Of a stretch of 64,000 nt of DNA, positions 1 to 7,722 are shown in pieces. Below the pieces are notes generated by a model that was not told where the DNA came from, did not search any database, and worked only from the letters and a program-made list of their open reading frames with translations. The stretch is taken from the NCBI GenBank assembly GCA_035259385.1, contig DATFWL010000316.1, positions 1 to 64,000 of the forward strand. Reading direction: 5' to 3'. The DNA is from QHWK01 sp035259385. GTDB lineage: Bacteria > Acidobacteriota > Vicinamibacteria > Vicinamibacterales > CAVVIG01. Both the position numbers and the translations under genes were made by a program. Numbering within the stretch: the first letter of the stretch is position 1; the number at the start of each line of letters is the position of its first letter.

Positions 1-291
1 GCGCAGTGGTTCAACCCGGCGGCGTTTGCCAGACCGGCCCCGGGCACCTTCGGCGTGCAGCCGCGCAACATGCTGCGCAATCCCTCGACGTGGAACTTCG
101 ATCTGGGGATCCGCAAGAGCGTTCGCATCAGCGGTTCGCACCAGGTGCAGTTCCGCATCGAAGCCTTCAACGTGCTGAATCACCCGAACTGGGACGTGGC
201 GAACAACAACCCGAACAGCGGATCGTTCGGCCAGGTCACGCGAAAGATCGACCAGCGCACCGTTCAGCTCGCCTTGAAGTACAGTTTCTGA
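1..291 (+). CDS. C-terminal end of an Oar-like TonB-dependent receptor (5' truncated by window)
   Basis: The reading frame is open from the first base and ends at a stop at 289-291, so only the last ~96 residues are present. They show the usual end of the Oar-like receptors seen three more times in this window: a W-F-N-P-A-A-F segment, a strand with F-R-I-E-A-F-N-V-L-N-H-P-N-W, a G-Q-V-T-R turn, and a final beta strand ending in Phe (LALKYSF), the outer-membrane barrel C-terminal signature. The family forms a TonB-dependent outer-membrane barrel for import of large substrates. The substrate cannot be inferred. The family call is secure from the C-terminal signature; nothing can be said about the plug or N-terminal domain. 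Confidence 0.85.
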   Translation, partial: AQWFNPAAFARPAPGTFGVQPRNMLRNPSTWNFDLGIRKSVRISGSHQVQFRIEAFNVLNHPNWDVANNNPNSGSFGQVTRKIDQRTVQLALKYSF

Positions 292-402
292 CGCGTCGTC
301 AGCGCTGAAGGACGGCACGCCGGGTGGCCGCGATCCGCCTCACCTGGGACGATCCGGAGCCGCACGGACGCGACCTACGCGACGGCGTGCTGTGGTATTG
401 CG

Positions 403-2307
403 ATGCCGGAAGCGGTTGGGTCTGTCGCCTCGTGCGATCGACCGATTGTTGCTCGTGCGTGGCCGACTGCGCGTCTTTACCGATCGAGTGTCTGTGCGCT
501 CGGGGCTGCGCTGTTCGCGGTTCCGCTTTGGTCGGGGCTGACGCTCGCGTGGCCCGCCGCGGTCGTCGCCGCGATTGTGCTGGCCGTCACGCTCTGGAAA
601 CCGAACGACGGTCTGTTGATCGTCGCCGGCCTCCTGCCGCTGGCGGCGCCGATCGGTACGCTGCTGGGGCTGCGGTTCGACAGCCGGGTCGCCGGCGAAC
701 TGCTCCTGCTTCCTTTTCTGACCGCGGCCTGCCTGCACCGCGCCTGGCGAATCGATTCCGGGTTCGATCGCCTGGCCGCCGGCGTCGCTGCGAGTGTCGC
801 GATCATCGCAGCGGCGATCTGCGTCGGCCTCGCGCGCGAATTGGGCGCCGCCGCAGCGATCGCCGCCCGTTGCTGGCATCATGCGACGACGACCTACTTC
901 GCGGGCCCGGTGCAGTGTCCGGCACTACACGACGGGATGATCTGGCTGGAGGGTGTCGCCCTCGCCTGGTGCGGTGCGGCGATTGCCGGCGGCGCGGCCG
1001 CAACCGCGTCGCGTGCCGTCGGCATGCTGATCGCCGGCGGAGTCGCCGCGTCAACGCTCGCGATCGGGAAGATCGTCGAAACGTTTCTGCAGGAGTCATC
1101 GACGCGTGACGCGCTCGCGGTGCTCAGCGCGACGAGAATCGGCATCCACATGCCGGACATCAACGCGGTCGGATCGATGTATGCGCTGCTGGTCGTGCCA
1201 GCGTTGTGGCTTGCGTTTTCATATGCGCGATGGTGGAGGTGGTTCGGGGTCCTTCTGCCGGTCGTCGCCCTCTGGGCCACCGGCTCGCGCGCCGCCGTCG
1301 CGGCGGCATGCGTCGGTGTCTGGCTGGTGGCCGCGCTCGGCGGCCGCTTCCGCCTCCGAACGCTCGCCCTCGGCGCCGCACTGGCCGCGGCGATCGTCGC
1401 CGTGTCGCTGATCCGATTCTCCGGCGAGTGGATGTCGATCGGCGACGCGTTTCGGATTCGCATGCAGATGGCGAGGATCGGACTCGTGATCGCAACGAGC
1501 CATCCAGCCTTCGGCGTCGGCCTGAGTCAGTTTCCTGCCGCATCGCGTCCACTGATCACCGACGACGTGCTGGCGCTATTCCCGCAGGCGGTTGACGGCG
1601 AGAACAGCCACAACAACTTCGTGCAGCTACTGGCAGAGTTCGGCCTCGTCGGCACGCTGGCGTTGATGGGGGTCATCGTCGATCCGCTCGTGCGCATCGC
1701 GGCGGCGATCGGCCGGGCGTCCACGCCGCCGGACGGCGCTGCGCTGGTCGGCGGGCTGACGGCGCTTCTTCTGACTTGCCTGACGGGCCACCCCTTCCTG
1801 CTCCCGCTGTGCGTGTGGCTGTACTTCCTGACGACCGGCCTCGCCGCGGCAATCGTGCCCGAACCCGATCGGCGATCCGCGCCGTGGAACGCATGGACCG
1901 TTGCCGTGTGTGTGGCGGTCACGGTCCTGTCGATTCCCGGCCGTATCGCCGAAGCGCGCCGCGCCACCGCGATCGAACCGGCGCCGGCGTCGAGACCGGC
2001 AGGAGAGAACGGATCGCTGGACGGCGTTCCGTATACGACGGTGACGCGACGCTTCTCGATGTACGTCGATCCGCGAGCGCGTTCGGTCACCGTTCCGCTT
2101 CGACGAACGCCGGATTCCGCCGTCCCTTGTCCGGTGATGATCTCGGTCGACTTCCGGCGCGCCGACGTCCTGGAGCCGCCAGTGGACTCATGGCTCCGTG
2201 CGCGCTACGTCCTGCGATCGACCAGCGAACCCGCTGCCGGCCGCCTCGACCTGCTGCTGCGCGCGACGAACTGCCGAATCAGGGTCGGACAGCTCGTCGT
2301 CGAGTAG
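403..2307 (+). CDS. O-antigen ligase / Wzy-like polytopic membrane protein
   Basis: This is a 634-residue protein with about ten hydrophobic segments through residue ~520 and a soluble C-terminal tail of ~110 residues. Near residues 390-415 it carries E-N-S-H-N-N-F-V-Q-L-L-A-E-F-G-L-V-G, which matches the Wzy_C/O-antigen ligase signature (H-N-x-x-L-x-x-x-x-E-x-G). The family transfers or polymerises glycans on lipid carriers at the outer face of the inner membrane. The ATG at 403 has no clear Shine-Dalgarno sequence, so the start is provisional. Its 3' end overlaps the convergent HPr-kinase-like gene by 120 bp. The tail may be an extracytoplasmic carbohydrate-recognition domain (inference). 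Whether it belongs functionally to the neighbouring peptide-modification operon is unknown. Confidence 0.75.
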   Translation: MPEAVGSVASCDRPIVARAWPTARLYRSSVCALGAALFAVPLWSGLTLAWPAAVVAAIVLAVTLWKPNDGLLIVAGLLPLAAPIGTLLGLRFDSRVAGELLLLPFLTAACLHRAWRIDSGFDRLAAGVAASVAIIAAAICVGLARELGAAAAIAARCWHHATTTYFAGPVQCPALHDGMIWLEGVALAWCGAAIAGGAAATASRAVGMLIAGGVAASTLAIGKIVETFLQESSTRDALAVLSATRIGIHMPDINAVGSMYALLVVPALWLAFSYARWWRWFGVLLPVVALWATGSRAAVAAACVGVWLVAALGGRFRLRTLALGAALAAAIVAVSLIRFSGEWMSIGDAFRIRMQMARIGLVIATSHPAFGVGLSQFPAASRPLITDDVLALFPQAVDGENSHNNFVQLLAEFGLVGTLALMGVIVDPLVRIAAAIGRASTPPDGAALVGGLTALLLTCLTGHPFLLPLCVWLYFLTTGLAAAIVPEPDRRSAPWNAWTVAVCVAVTVLSIPGRIAEARRATAIEPAPASRPAGENGSLDGVPYTTVTRRFSMYVDPRARSVTVPLRRTPDSAVPCPVMISVDFRRADVLEPPVDSWLRARYVLRSTSEPAAGRLDLLLRATNCRIRVGQLVVE

Positions 2308-3102
2308 CGTCACGGCAGCCGGCGTTTCCGGCCCGTAGACGAGCTGATAGCAGCGCGCGCGCCGGACGAGCTGAAAAATCCGCGTCGCGCGGCTGGCGCC
2401 TGCTTCGCCACGAGCGCCTCGCGTCAGCAGCGTGTGTGCCGCTGACAGCGCCGTCAGCGCGCGCAGCGTCGGCGGTCGATCGAGCCGCGCGTCGTACTCG
2501 GGCAACACAATCGCACGGAGCGCTGCGGGTTTACGAGCAACCTGCCGGGCGGGCACGTCCACCGTAGCCTTCGGCCATTCATCGAAGTCGAGCGCGTCGA
2601 CGGCGTGCGGCGCCGCGCACGAGCGACGCTCCGGCGCGAACGGCAACGGCAGAACAAGGCCACGCTCGACCTCGATCGGTGCGGCATCGTCACACAGGAA
2701 CGTCCAGCCGCGTGCGATGAGATCGGTCGCGAGCGTGCTCTTCCCTGCTCCGGACGGACCCGCCACGACAATCGCGCCGTTCCCGCACGCCACCGCCGAC
2801 GCATGCAGCCACAACAAGTGAGGACGGGCTGCCGCCCATGCGTCGATCATCCACGACCGCAAGGCGTGGAGGACGTACCCGTCGGAACCTGAGACGGACC
2901 GGCTCGTAGAATCGCGGAGCGCGACGTACGACCCATGGTCTTCGATCGTGACCCGCAACACGGTCGGCAGCGAATCGTGTTGGATGGCGCGCAGGTGAGC
3001 ACAGCTCGCCTCCAGTCGCGACTCGAGCGGGCTGCCGCTCACCGAGATCTCGATTCGGTGACCGTCGAAGCCGGCGAGGATTCGGCGCGGACGTGTGCTC
3101 AC
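2188..3102 (-). CDS. HPr-kinase-like P-loop protein, last gene of the HxD-peptide operon
   Basis: This 304-residue protein has a Walker A motif G-P-S-G-A-G-K-S-T near residue 115, followed by a C-D-D acidic pair typical of the HprK C-terminal kinase fold. The N-terminal ~100 residues lack the classical HprK N-domain. Such HprK-like proteins accompany PqqD-like proteins in lasso-peptide and other peptide-modification loci, where they are proposed to phosphorylate peptide or another partner (family knowledge; role here inferred). I chose the GTG at 3102 because its GTGA overlaps the stop of the PqqD-like gene at 3101-3099, which gives translational coupling; an upstream ATG at 3168 is possible but would overlap more. 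The 3' end overlaps the convergent ligase gene by 120 bp, so one of the two C-termini may be less conserved. Confidence 0.75.
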   Translation of the reverse strand: MSTRPRRILAGFDGHRIEISVSGSPLESRLEASCAHLRAIQHDSLPTVLRVTIEDHGSYVALRDSTSRSVSGSDGYVLHALRSWMIDAWAAARPHLLWLHASAVACGNGAIVVAGPSGAGKSTLATDLIARGWTFLCDDAAPIEVERGLVLPLPFAPERRSCAAPHAVDALDFDEWPKATVDVPARQVARKPAALRAIVLPEYDARLDRPPTLRALTALSAAHTLLTRGARGEAGASRATRIFQLVRRARCYQLVYGPETPAAVTLLDDELSDPDSAVRRAQQQVEAAGSGFAGRSQDVARTEP

Positions 3103-3419
3103 GCGGTTCCCGGGCGCCGATCGCCCGCGCCGAGCTCGACCAGGCCGCGCGCGGCCAGCACACCGCACGTCGACGCAACGTCCGGGAGCAGGATCGCGGC
3201 GTCAACGCCGTAGCGATCGGCGAGCGCGCCGGCGATCGCGTGGACATCGCGGACGCCGTCGCAGAGCAGCCAGATCTCGGTTGCCGTGCGATTGAGCGTG
3301 CTCGCTTCGTCGCGCGCGGCGCTGTAGACCAGCGTTTCTCCGTCGCCGTCGAACGTCTCCACCTCACACCGCCGCGGGACCGCCGTCACGTCAACGGGCA
3401 TGGAGGGTTCGCGACTCAT
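3099..3419 (-). CDS. PqqD-like peptide-binding (RRE) protein
   Basis: This 106-residue protein has the PqqD/RRE layout: a short beta hairpin (E-T-L-V-Y-S), then L-N-x-T-A-x-x-I-W-x-L-C-D-G and a helix with A-D-R-Y-G-V. PqqD-like domains bind precursor leader peptides and present them to radical SAM or other maturases. Its ATG at 3419 overlaps the stop of the His-x-Asp repeat gene (ATGA), and its own stop overlaps the GTG of the HprK-like gene, so the three are translationally coupled. The position directly behind the repetitive putative precursor supports a role as its recognition element. It lacks catalytic residues, as expected. Confidence 0.85.
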   Translation of the reverse strand: MSREPSMPVDVTAVPRRCEVETFDGDGETLVYSAARDEASTLNRTATEIWLLCDGVRDVHAIAGALADRYGVDAAILLPDVASTCGVLAARGLVELGAGDRRPGTA

Positions 3420-4891
3420 CGCCTGCCGGAGTCGCCGTGCGCGTCGGCATGGCTGGACGTGCCCAGCCTGCCCGAATCGCCATGAAAGTCGACGTGACTG
3501 ATGTCGCGATGGAACTGGTCCGTGTGTAGCGAGATGTCGATGTGCGCGACCGCGCGGGCCGTGTCGGCGTGCTCGTCGGCATGCGCGTCCGAATGGCTGC
3601 CGCTGTCAGCATGCTTGTCGACGTGAATCGAGTCGGCGTGGTCGTCGTGACCGTCCGTGTGGCCTTGATCCGAGTGGGGATCGTCCGTGTGATCCTGATA
3701 GCTCCCAGTATCCATGTGATCGCGATGGTTGTGGTCGAAATGATCCGTATACGGGACATCGCGGTGGTCGTCGTGCGGAGGGGTCGTGTTCTTGTCGTCG
3801 TGATCACGATGTTGCACGTCCCAGTGGTCCCCGTGATCGGGTTTCTGCGGAGGACTATCGAGATGGCCCGGCCCCGAATTATCGCTGTGATCGGAGTGTG
3901 TGGCCGTGTCGGTGTGGTCCTTGTGAAGCTGCTGATCGACGTGATCGGAATGCCCACCGTCGGTATGGTCGTTGAACGAGAAATCACCATGTATGTCGGT
4001 GTGATCATCATGGTCGCCGTGCAAGTCTCCGTGGGTGTCGCGATGCGTCGCTGCGTCTGTGTGGTCGTCGTGTGGCGGTGCGTCCGAGTGGGGCGTGTCG
4101 TTGTGCGGCGGTGTATCCGAATGCGGGGCATCTTCGTGCGGCGGAGTATCCGCATGCGGGGTATCAGTGTGCGTCGGCGTATCCGTATGCGGGGTATCAG
4201 CATGCGGCGACGTGTCCGTGTGCGGTGTGTCGGTGTGCGGCGCGTCGGTATGTGGCGCGTCGGTGTGCGGCGCGTCGGTGTGTGGCGCGTCGGTGTGCGG
4301 CGCGTCGGTGTGCGGCGCGTCGGTGTGGGGGACGTCGACGTGCGGCGTCGGTGTGTCGGCATGAGGGACGTCGGTGTGCGGCGCGTCGGTATGCGTGCCG
4401 TCATTGTGCGGCGTGTCGGTATGCGGAGCATCAGTATGCGGCGCGTCCGTGTGCGCGGCGTCGGTGTGCGGCGCATCGGTATGCGGGGCGTCAGCGTGCG
4501 GCAGCGTGTCGGTATGCGGCGCGTCGGTGTGCGGCGCATCTGTGTGCGGAGAGTCGCCGTGCGTCCTGTCGGTATGCGGGGCGTCGGTGTGCGGCGCGTC
4601 CGCATGTGAGACGTCGGTGTGGTCGACATGATCCTGGTGCAGCGGCCCAGGCGTGTCGAGGTGGCCGTCGAGGTGAATGCTGATTTCGTCCACATGCACG
4701 GAATCGCCGTGCGCGTCGTTGTGCGGCGTGGGGCTCTGGGCGGAGGCCGACGGGATGTTGACCGTCGTCACGAGCGGCGCAACCCAGCCGGCGCGGATCA
4801 GGGCGCGGCGGGTGAATTCCTTCTGTCGCCCGTCGATTTCAGCATCGCGAGTCGCGCCCTGCGGTTTCTCGTCGTCTCGAGAATCCGACAT
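3416..4891 (-). CDS. Giant His-x-Asp repeat protein; candidate radical SAM-modified precursor
   Basis: I do not recognise a named family. The 491-residue protein starts with a ~27-residue polar segment, then a Tat-like stretch (residues 28-52: T-R-R-A-L-I-R-A-G-W, hydrophobic V-A-P-L-V-T-T-V, then S-A-S-A-Q as a plausible signal-peptidase site). From residue ~55 to the end it is low complexity, rich in His, Asp, Thr, Pro and Ser. By hand count about 84 His-x-Asp triplets occur and almost every His starts one; the middle residue is most often Thr, and residues ~90-230 approach a perfect A-P-H-T-D pentapeptide repeat. An SD-like GGAGGCGGAG precedes the ATG. The operon context (radical SAM/SPASM enzyme, PqqD-like RRE, HprK-like protein) suggests a RiPP-like substrate whose HxD motifs are cross-linked or otherwise modified and then exported. 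A metal-binding surface protein is the main alternative. Confidence 0.8.
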   Translation of the reverse strand: MSDSRDDEKPQGATRDAEIDGRQKEFTRRALIRAGWVAPLVTTVNIPSASAQSPTPHNDAHGDSVHVDEISIHLDGHLDTPGPLHQDHVDHTDVSHADAPHTDAPHTDRTHGDSPHTDAPHTDAPHTDTLPHADAPHTDAPHTDAAHTDAPHTDAPHTDTPHNDGTHTDAPHTDVPHADTPTPHVDVPHTDAPHTDAPHTDAPHTDAPHTDAPHTDAPHTDTPHTDTSPHADTPHTDTPTHTDTPHADTPPHEDAPHSDTPPHNDTPHSDAPPHDDHTDAATHRDTHGDLHGDHDDHTDIHGDFSFNDHTDGGHSDHVDQQLHKDHTDTATHSDHSDNSGPGHLDSPPQKPDHGDHWDVQHRDHDDKNTTPPHDDHRDVPYTDHFDHNHRDHMDTGSYQDHTDDPHSDQGHTDGHDDHADSIHVDKHADSGSHSDAHADEHADTARAVAHIDISLHTDQFHRDISHVDFHGDSGRLGTSSHADAHGDSGRR

Positions 4892-4960
4892 CTCCGCCTC
4901 CGTGCTCAGTCCCTTCGAACCGTACGGACGTTCTCAGGGCGCGCGTTTCAAATCGTGGAG

Positions 4961-4981
4961 GTGCGGGCTTTCAGCCCGCAC
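4961..4981 (-). promoter_or_regulatory. Perfect 8-bp stem-loop between the methyltransferase and HxD-repeat genes
   Basis: The arms 4961-4968 and 4974-4981 are perfect inverted complements (GTGCGGGC and GCCCGCAC) around a five-base loop. The element lies in the only sizeable gap (135 bp) of the operon, 70 bases before the start of the repeat protein. No T-run follows on the minus strand, so it is not a canonical intrinsic terminator. It could be an RNA-stabilising or processing hairpin that sets different levels for the enzymes and their substrate, or a copy of a dispersed palindromic repeat (inference). Confidence 0.5.
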
Positions 4982-5026
4982 TGGCCGTCCTGAACGGGGC
5001 GGGCCTACGTCGATTTGAACCTGCTC

Positions 5027-6553
5027 TCAGTCAGCGAAGCGGGCCAGGCCGGCCGTCCCGCTGAAATGCAGCGTCACGACCGTCAACCCCGCTCGCGCCG
5101 CGAGCCCGGTAAGTCCTTGGTAACGTGTCAGCCAGTCTCCGTAGCCGTACACCAGGAGCTGCTGGAAGTGGCCGCGGAGCCATTCCCGCAATTGACGGCC
5201 CGAGCTCTCATCCACTTCGAGGAGCCGTCCCGGCATGAGGATCACCAGGCTGTACACCGTGTCCGCGTCGAGTGGGATCCGTTCGAACATGTTGCCGGCG
5301 ACGAAGTTCGCGCCGAAGGCCGGCTGCAGCAGCCGCGCGTGCTCGAGTTTCGTGTCGTCGGTGTCGACGCCGAACGGCACGACGCCGGGGCGAGCCTTGG
5401 CGATTTTTTTCAGCAGCGCGCCGTTGCCGCACCCGAGATCGATCACCGTGCCGGTCGCGCCGAGCGTCGAAACCGCGACCTCCACGATCGGGCGGTGCGC
5501 CTCGTCCATCGCCGCCCTCGCGCTGAAGCCGTTGTCGGAGGCGTACCACGATGGCGGCTCCTGGTTGATCGCGATCGGCGCTTCCAGCCCTTTCCGAAAC
5601 GCCAGCGAATGCGTCGTCCCAGGGCGCTCGGGCGTGCGGAACGGAAAGACGAGACCCGCCGGCGTTTCTTCGGGAAGGCGGCGTCCGTGCCGTCGGACGA
5701 CGAACTCGTGTCCAGTGGCATCCGTTCGAGTGGATGCCTTCAGCACCGGCGTCTTGATCTCCGCAATGCCGTGCAGTCCCGACCAGGAGGCCGGCCAGTT
5801 CAGGATTTCCTCGAGCCAGTCCATCTCGGCGGCGAAGCCGATCGTTCGACCGAGCATCATCAGCGTGTTCGCGACGTCCACGGTGGCGCGGCAGCCAAAC
5901 GAGCAGGGCAGGTGCGGCACGGCCCGCGGGCCGATCCACCGCCAGAGGATGTTGGCCTGGAATGGCGCGTCGGCGCTGATTTCGATCAGACGGCCCGTGT
6001 CGTCGGGTCGGGCGCTGCGCGCGGCCATCGCCCACGTCGTATCGACGCAGGATTCCTCCACCCATGTCTTCCGGAAGAACTCGATGCAGCACTGCGGAAA
6101 CCCGAGCAGGCTGCCCATGGTCGAGTCGTCGCCGGCGTCCATCGCTTTTTTCAAGGCGGCGACATCGCTGAGCGCTCCGAGCGCGACCCGGTACTCGAAC
6201 GGCTCGCCGGCGCGTGGCGCGATCGACGTGCTCGCGTAGCCGGGCGACGTCCCCGACATCGCCACCGGCATGGCGCTCAGACCGTGGCCAGCCCACTCGG
6301 CGGTTCGCTGCACGAGCTGTTCGGACAAGACCGACGTCAGCGCGCAGCGGCGGATCCCGGACACCACCGACTGCCACTCGATCTGGCTCCATGCCGCGCC
6401 GACGCGGGCGATCCTCGGCTCCCATACGCCGCGCGCGCGGTCGCTGACCCAGCTGACGCGGGTGAAGTCGGGTAGCACGTGCGGGAGGCGATCCAGCTCG
6501 AACGCTTCGAGGGCTGTAACCGGCCGAACGGTTCTCGTGTCGGGGACGGTCAT
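5027..6553 (-). CDS. Fusion of a CC-motif (DUF483-like) domain with a class I SAM methyltransferase
   Basis: This is a 508-residue protein. The N-terminal half contains G-F-P-Q-C-C-I-E-F-F at residues 151-160, resembling the G-Y-P-x-C-C-V-x-F motif of DUF483-type proteins, and a further Cys pair near residues 217-221. The C-terminal part (from ~365) is a Rossmann methyltransferase: V-I-D-L-G-C-G-N-G at 370-378 for SAM binding and an acidic G-V-D-T-D-D about 20 residues later. ATG 6553 overlaps the radical SAM stop (ATGA), which fixes the start and shows coupling. It may methylate the HxD peptide or act in recognition or redox chemistry through the CC motif (inference). The CC domain has no assured function. 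This fusion with a radical SAM partner is unusual to me. Confidence 0.75.
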   Translation of the reverse strand: MTVPDTRTVRPVTALEAFELDRLPHVLPDFTRVSWVSDRARGVWEPRIARVGAAWSQIEWQSVVSGIRRCALTSVLSEQLVQRTAEWAGHGLSAMPVAMSGTSPGYASTSIAPRAGEPFEYRVALGALSDVAALKKAMDAGDDSTMGSLLGFPQCCIEFFRKTWVEESCVDTTWAMAARSARPDDTGRLIEISADAPFQANILWRWIGPRAVPHLPCSFGCRATVDVANTLMMLGRTIGFAAEMDWLEEILNWPASWSGLHGIAEIKTPVLKASTRTDATGHEFVVRRHGRRLPEETPAGLVFPFRTPERPGTTHSLAFRKGLEAPIAINQEPPSWYASDNGFSARAAMDEAHRPIVEVAVSTLGATGTVIDLGCGNGALLKKIAKARPGVVPFGVDTDDTKLEHARLLQPAFGANFVAGNMFERIPLDADTVYSLVILMPGRLLEVDESSGRQLREWLRGHFQQLLVYGYGDWLTRYQGLTGLAARAGLTVVTLHFSGTAGLARFAD

Positions 6554-7722
6554 GCGGCGCTCACGGGAAGCTCGAGTCGGGCAAGCTCCTGGGCGAGATT
6601 GGCGCTGCGGCCGGATGCCCATTGCCGCAACGCGTAGGCTTCGATCGCGGCTCGCTTCGGGCTCGACGAGAGCGGGGTCTTGCCTTCTGCGACGAGCTGC
6701 CCTTCGAAGCGTTCGAACAACGCCATCCACAGGTCGCACTTGCTCGATCGGTTGCGCCAGTCTCCGCCGATCGATCCGCCGGGGCAGTGTCCCTTGCACA
6801 TCAGGAAGAAGCGGCAGCCCTGGCAGCCGCCGACCGCCTGTGGCGCATGGTAGAGCGCGAGTGACCGCTCGAAGCCCTCCCGATCGGCTTTCACGAAGTC
6901 GATCCCGTCCTTGTTCGTGCGGCCGCAGTTGCTGCGCTGCCCGTGGCCTTCCACACCCTGCACCGCGCGCGTGGTGTACGGGTCGCAGGCGTTCCACACG
7001 CAGGTGGTGTTCTCGTCGTCGCCCATCAGCATCTTGCGAATGTCGGAGAAGACGTCGAACCGCAGCTGGCGAAGCTCGGGCTCGAGCGCGGCGAATTCGA
7101 GAAAGGCCGTGATCTGCTCGTCGACGGTGAGCCCGTACTTCGCGCCGATCGCCGGCCCTTCGATCTCGAGGTCGTGCAGGCGCGCGCTCGTGATGCCGAG
7201 CATGTCGAGGTATCGGAACCAGTCGCGCATCCGCGGCAGCTTGTCCGCGGTCGCGTTGTTGCGGTGCAGCGTAACGATCAGGCTGGGCGTGAGCCCTTCA
7301 CGCACCAGCCGCTCGATCGCGGCGTGCGTCCGGGCGGTCGCCTCGCGCGTCGCCTTGACGCTCCCCGCCCATCGCACGTCGTTCAGCTCCTCCGGGCCGT
7401 CGATCGAGATTCCGACGTGCACGTTGTACTTCTTGAACAGCTCGATGAAGCGATCGTCGATGAGCGTTCCGTTGGTCTGGACGCCGTTGCTCCCGAACCG
7501 TTCCTTGCCGAACGCCCACAACTCCTCGAGGAGGTGTTCGGGCACGAGCAGCGGTTCCCCGCCGAACACCGTGAAACTCGATCCGGCGCGCTCGAGCGCC
7601 GCTTTCATGCGCGGCAGGTCGAATGTGCTAGGAATGTTGCCGGCGTCGCGCTGCGGATTCTGGTAGCAGTACTGACACTGGATGTTGCACTTGACCCCGA
7701 GCGGTCTCACCTCGATGCTCAC
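6550..7722 (-). CDS. Radical SAM/SPASM peptide maturase
   Basis: This is a 390-residue enzyme. Residues 12-19 give the C-x3-C-x2-C motif (C-N-I-Q-C-Q-Y-C-Y) for the SAM-binding [4Fe-4S] cluster. G-G-E-P follows near residue 50. The C-terminal third has a SPASM/twitch Cys set: C-G-R-T-N, then C-Q-G-C-R-F-F-L-M-C-K-G-H-C-P-G-G, then a final Cys. This anaerobic-sulfatase-maturase-like layout is shared by peptide maturases that make C-C, C-S or C-O cross-links. I chose GTG 7722 because the conserved beta strand starts there, a purine-rich GAAGGTGG lies upstream, and any upstream extension is Arg/Ser-rich shadow sequence. It is the first gene of the operon that ends in the HxD-repeat/PqqD/HprK genes, so the HxD triplets are the likely substrate (inference). 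Confidence 0.88.
   Translation of the reverse strand: MSIEVRPLGVKCNIQCQYCYQNPQRDAGNIPSTFDLPRMKAALERAGSSFTVFGGEPLLVPEHLLEELWAFGKERFGSNGVQTNGTLIDDRFIELFKKYNVHVGISIDGPEELNDVRWAGSVKATREATARTHAAIERLVREGLTPSLIVTLHRNNATADKLPRMRDWFRYLDMLGITSARLHDLEIEGPAIGAKYGLTVDEQITAFLEFAALEPELRQLRFDVFSDIRKMLMGDDENTTCVWNACDPYTTRAVQGVEGHGQRSNCGRTNKDGIDFVKADREGFERSLALYHAPQAVGGCQGCRFFLMCKGHCPGGSIGGDWRNRSSKCDLWMALFERFEGQLVAEGKTPLSSSPKRAAIEAYALRQWASGRSANLAQELARLELPVSAA

Noticed and set aside
3542..4609. Long plus-strand frames rich in Arg-Val-Gly and Cys-Gly-Ala-Ser repeats opposite the HxD gene
   Set aside because: They are the antisense reading of the HTD/PHTD codon repeats. The minus-strand frame has a leader, an SD and coupled neighbours, while these do not.
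4961..4981. Stem-loop as an intrinsic terminator
   Set aside because: The stem is GC-rich, but no T-run follows on the minus strand, and genes downstream need transcription.
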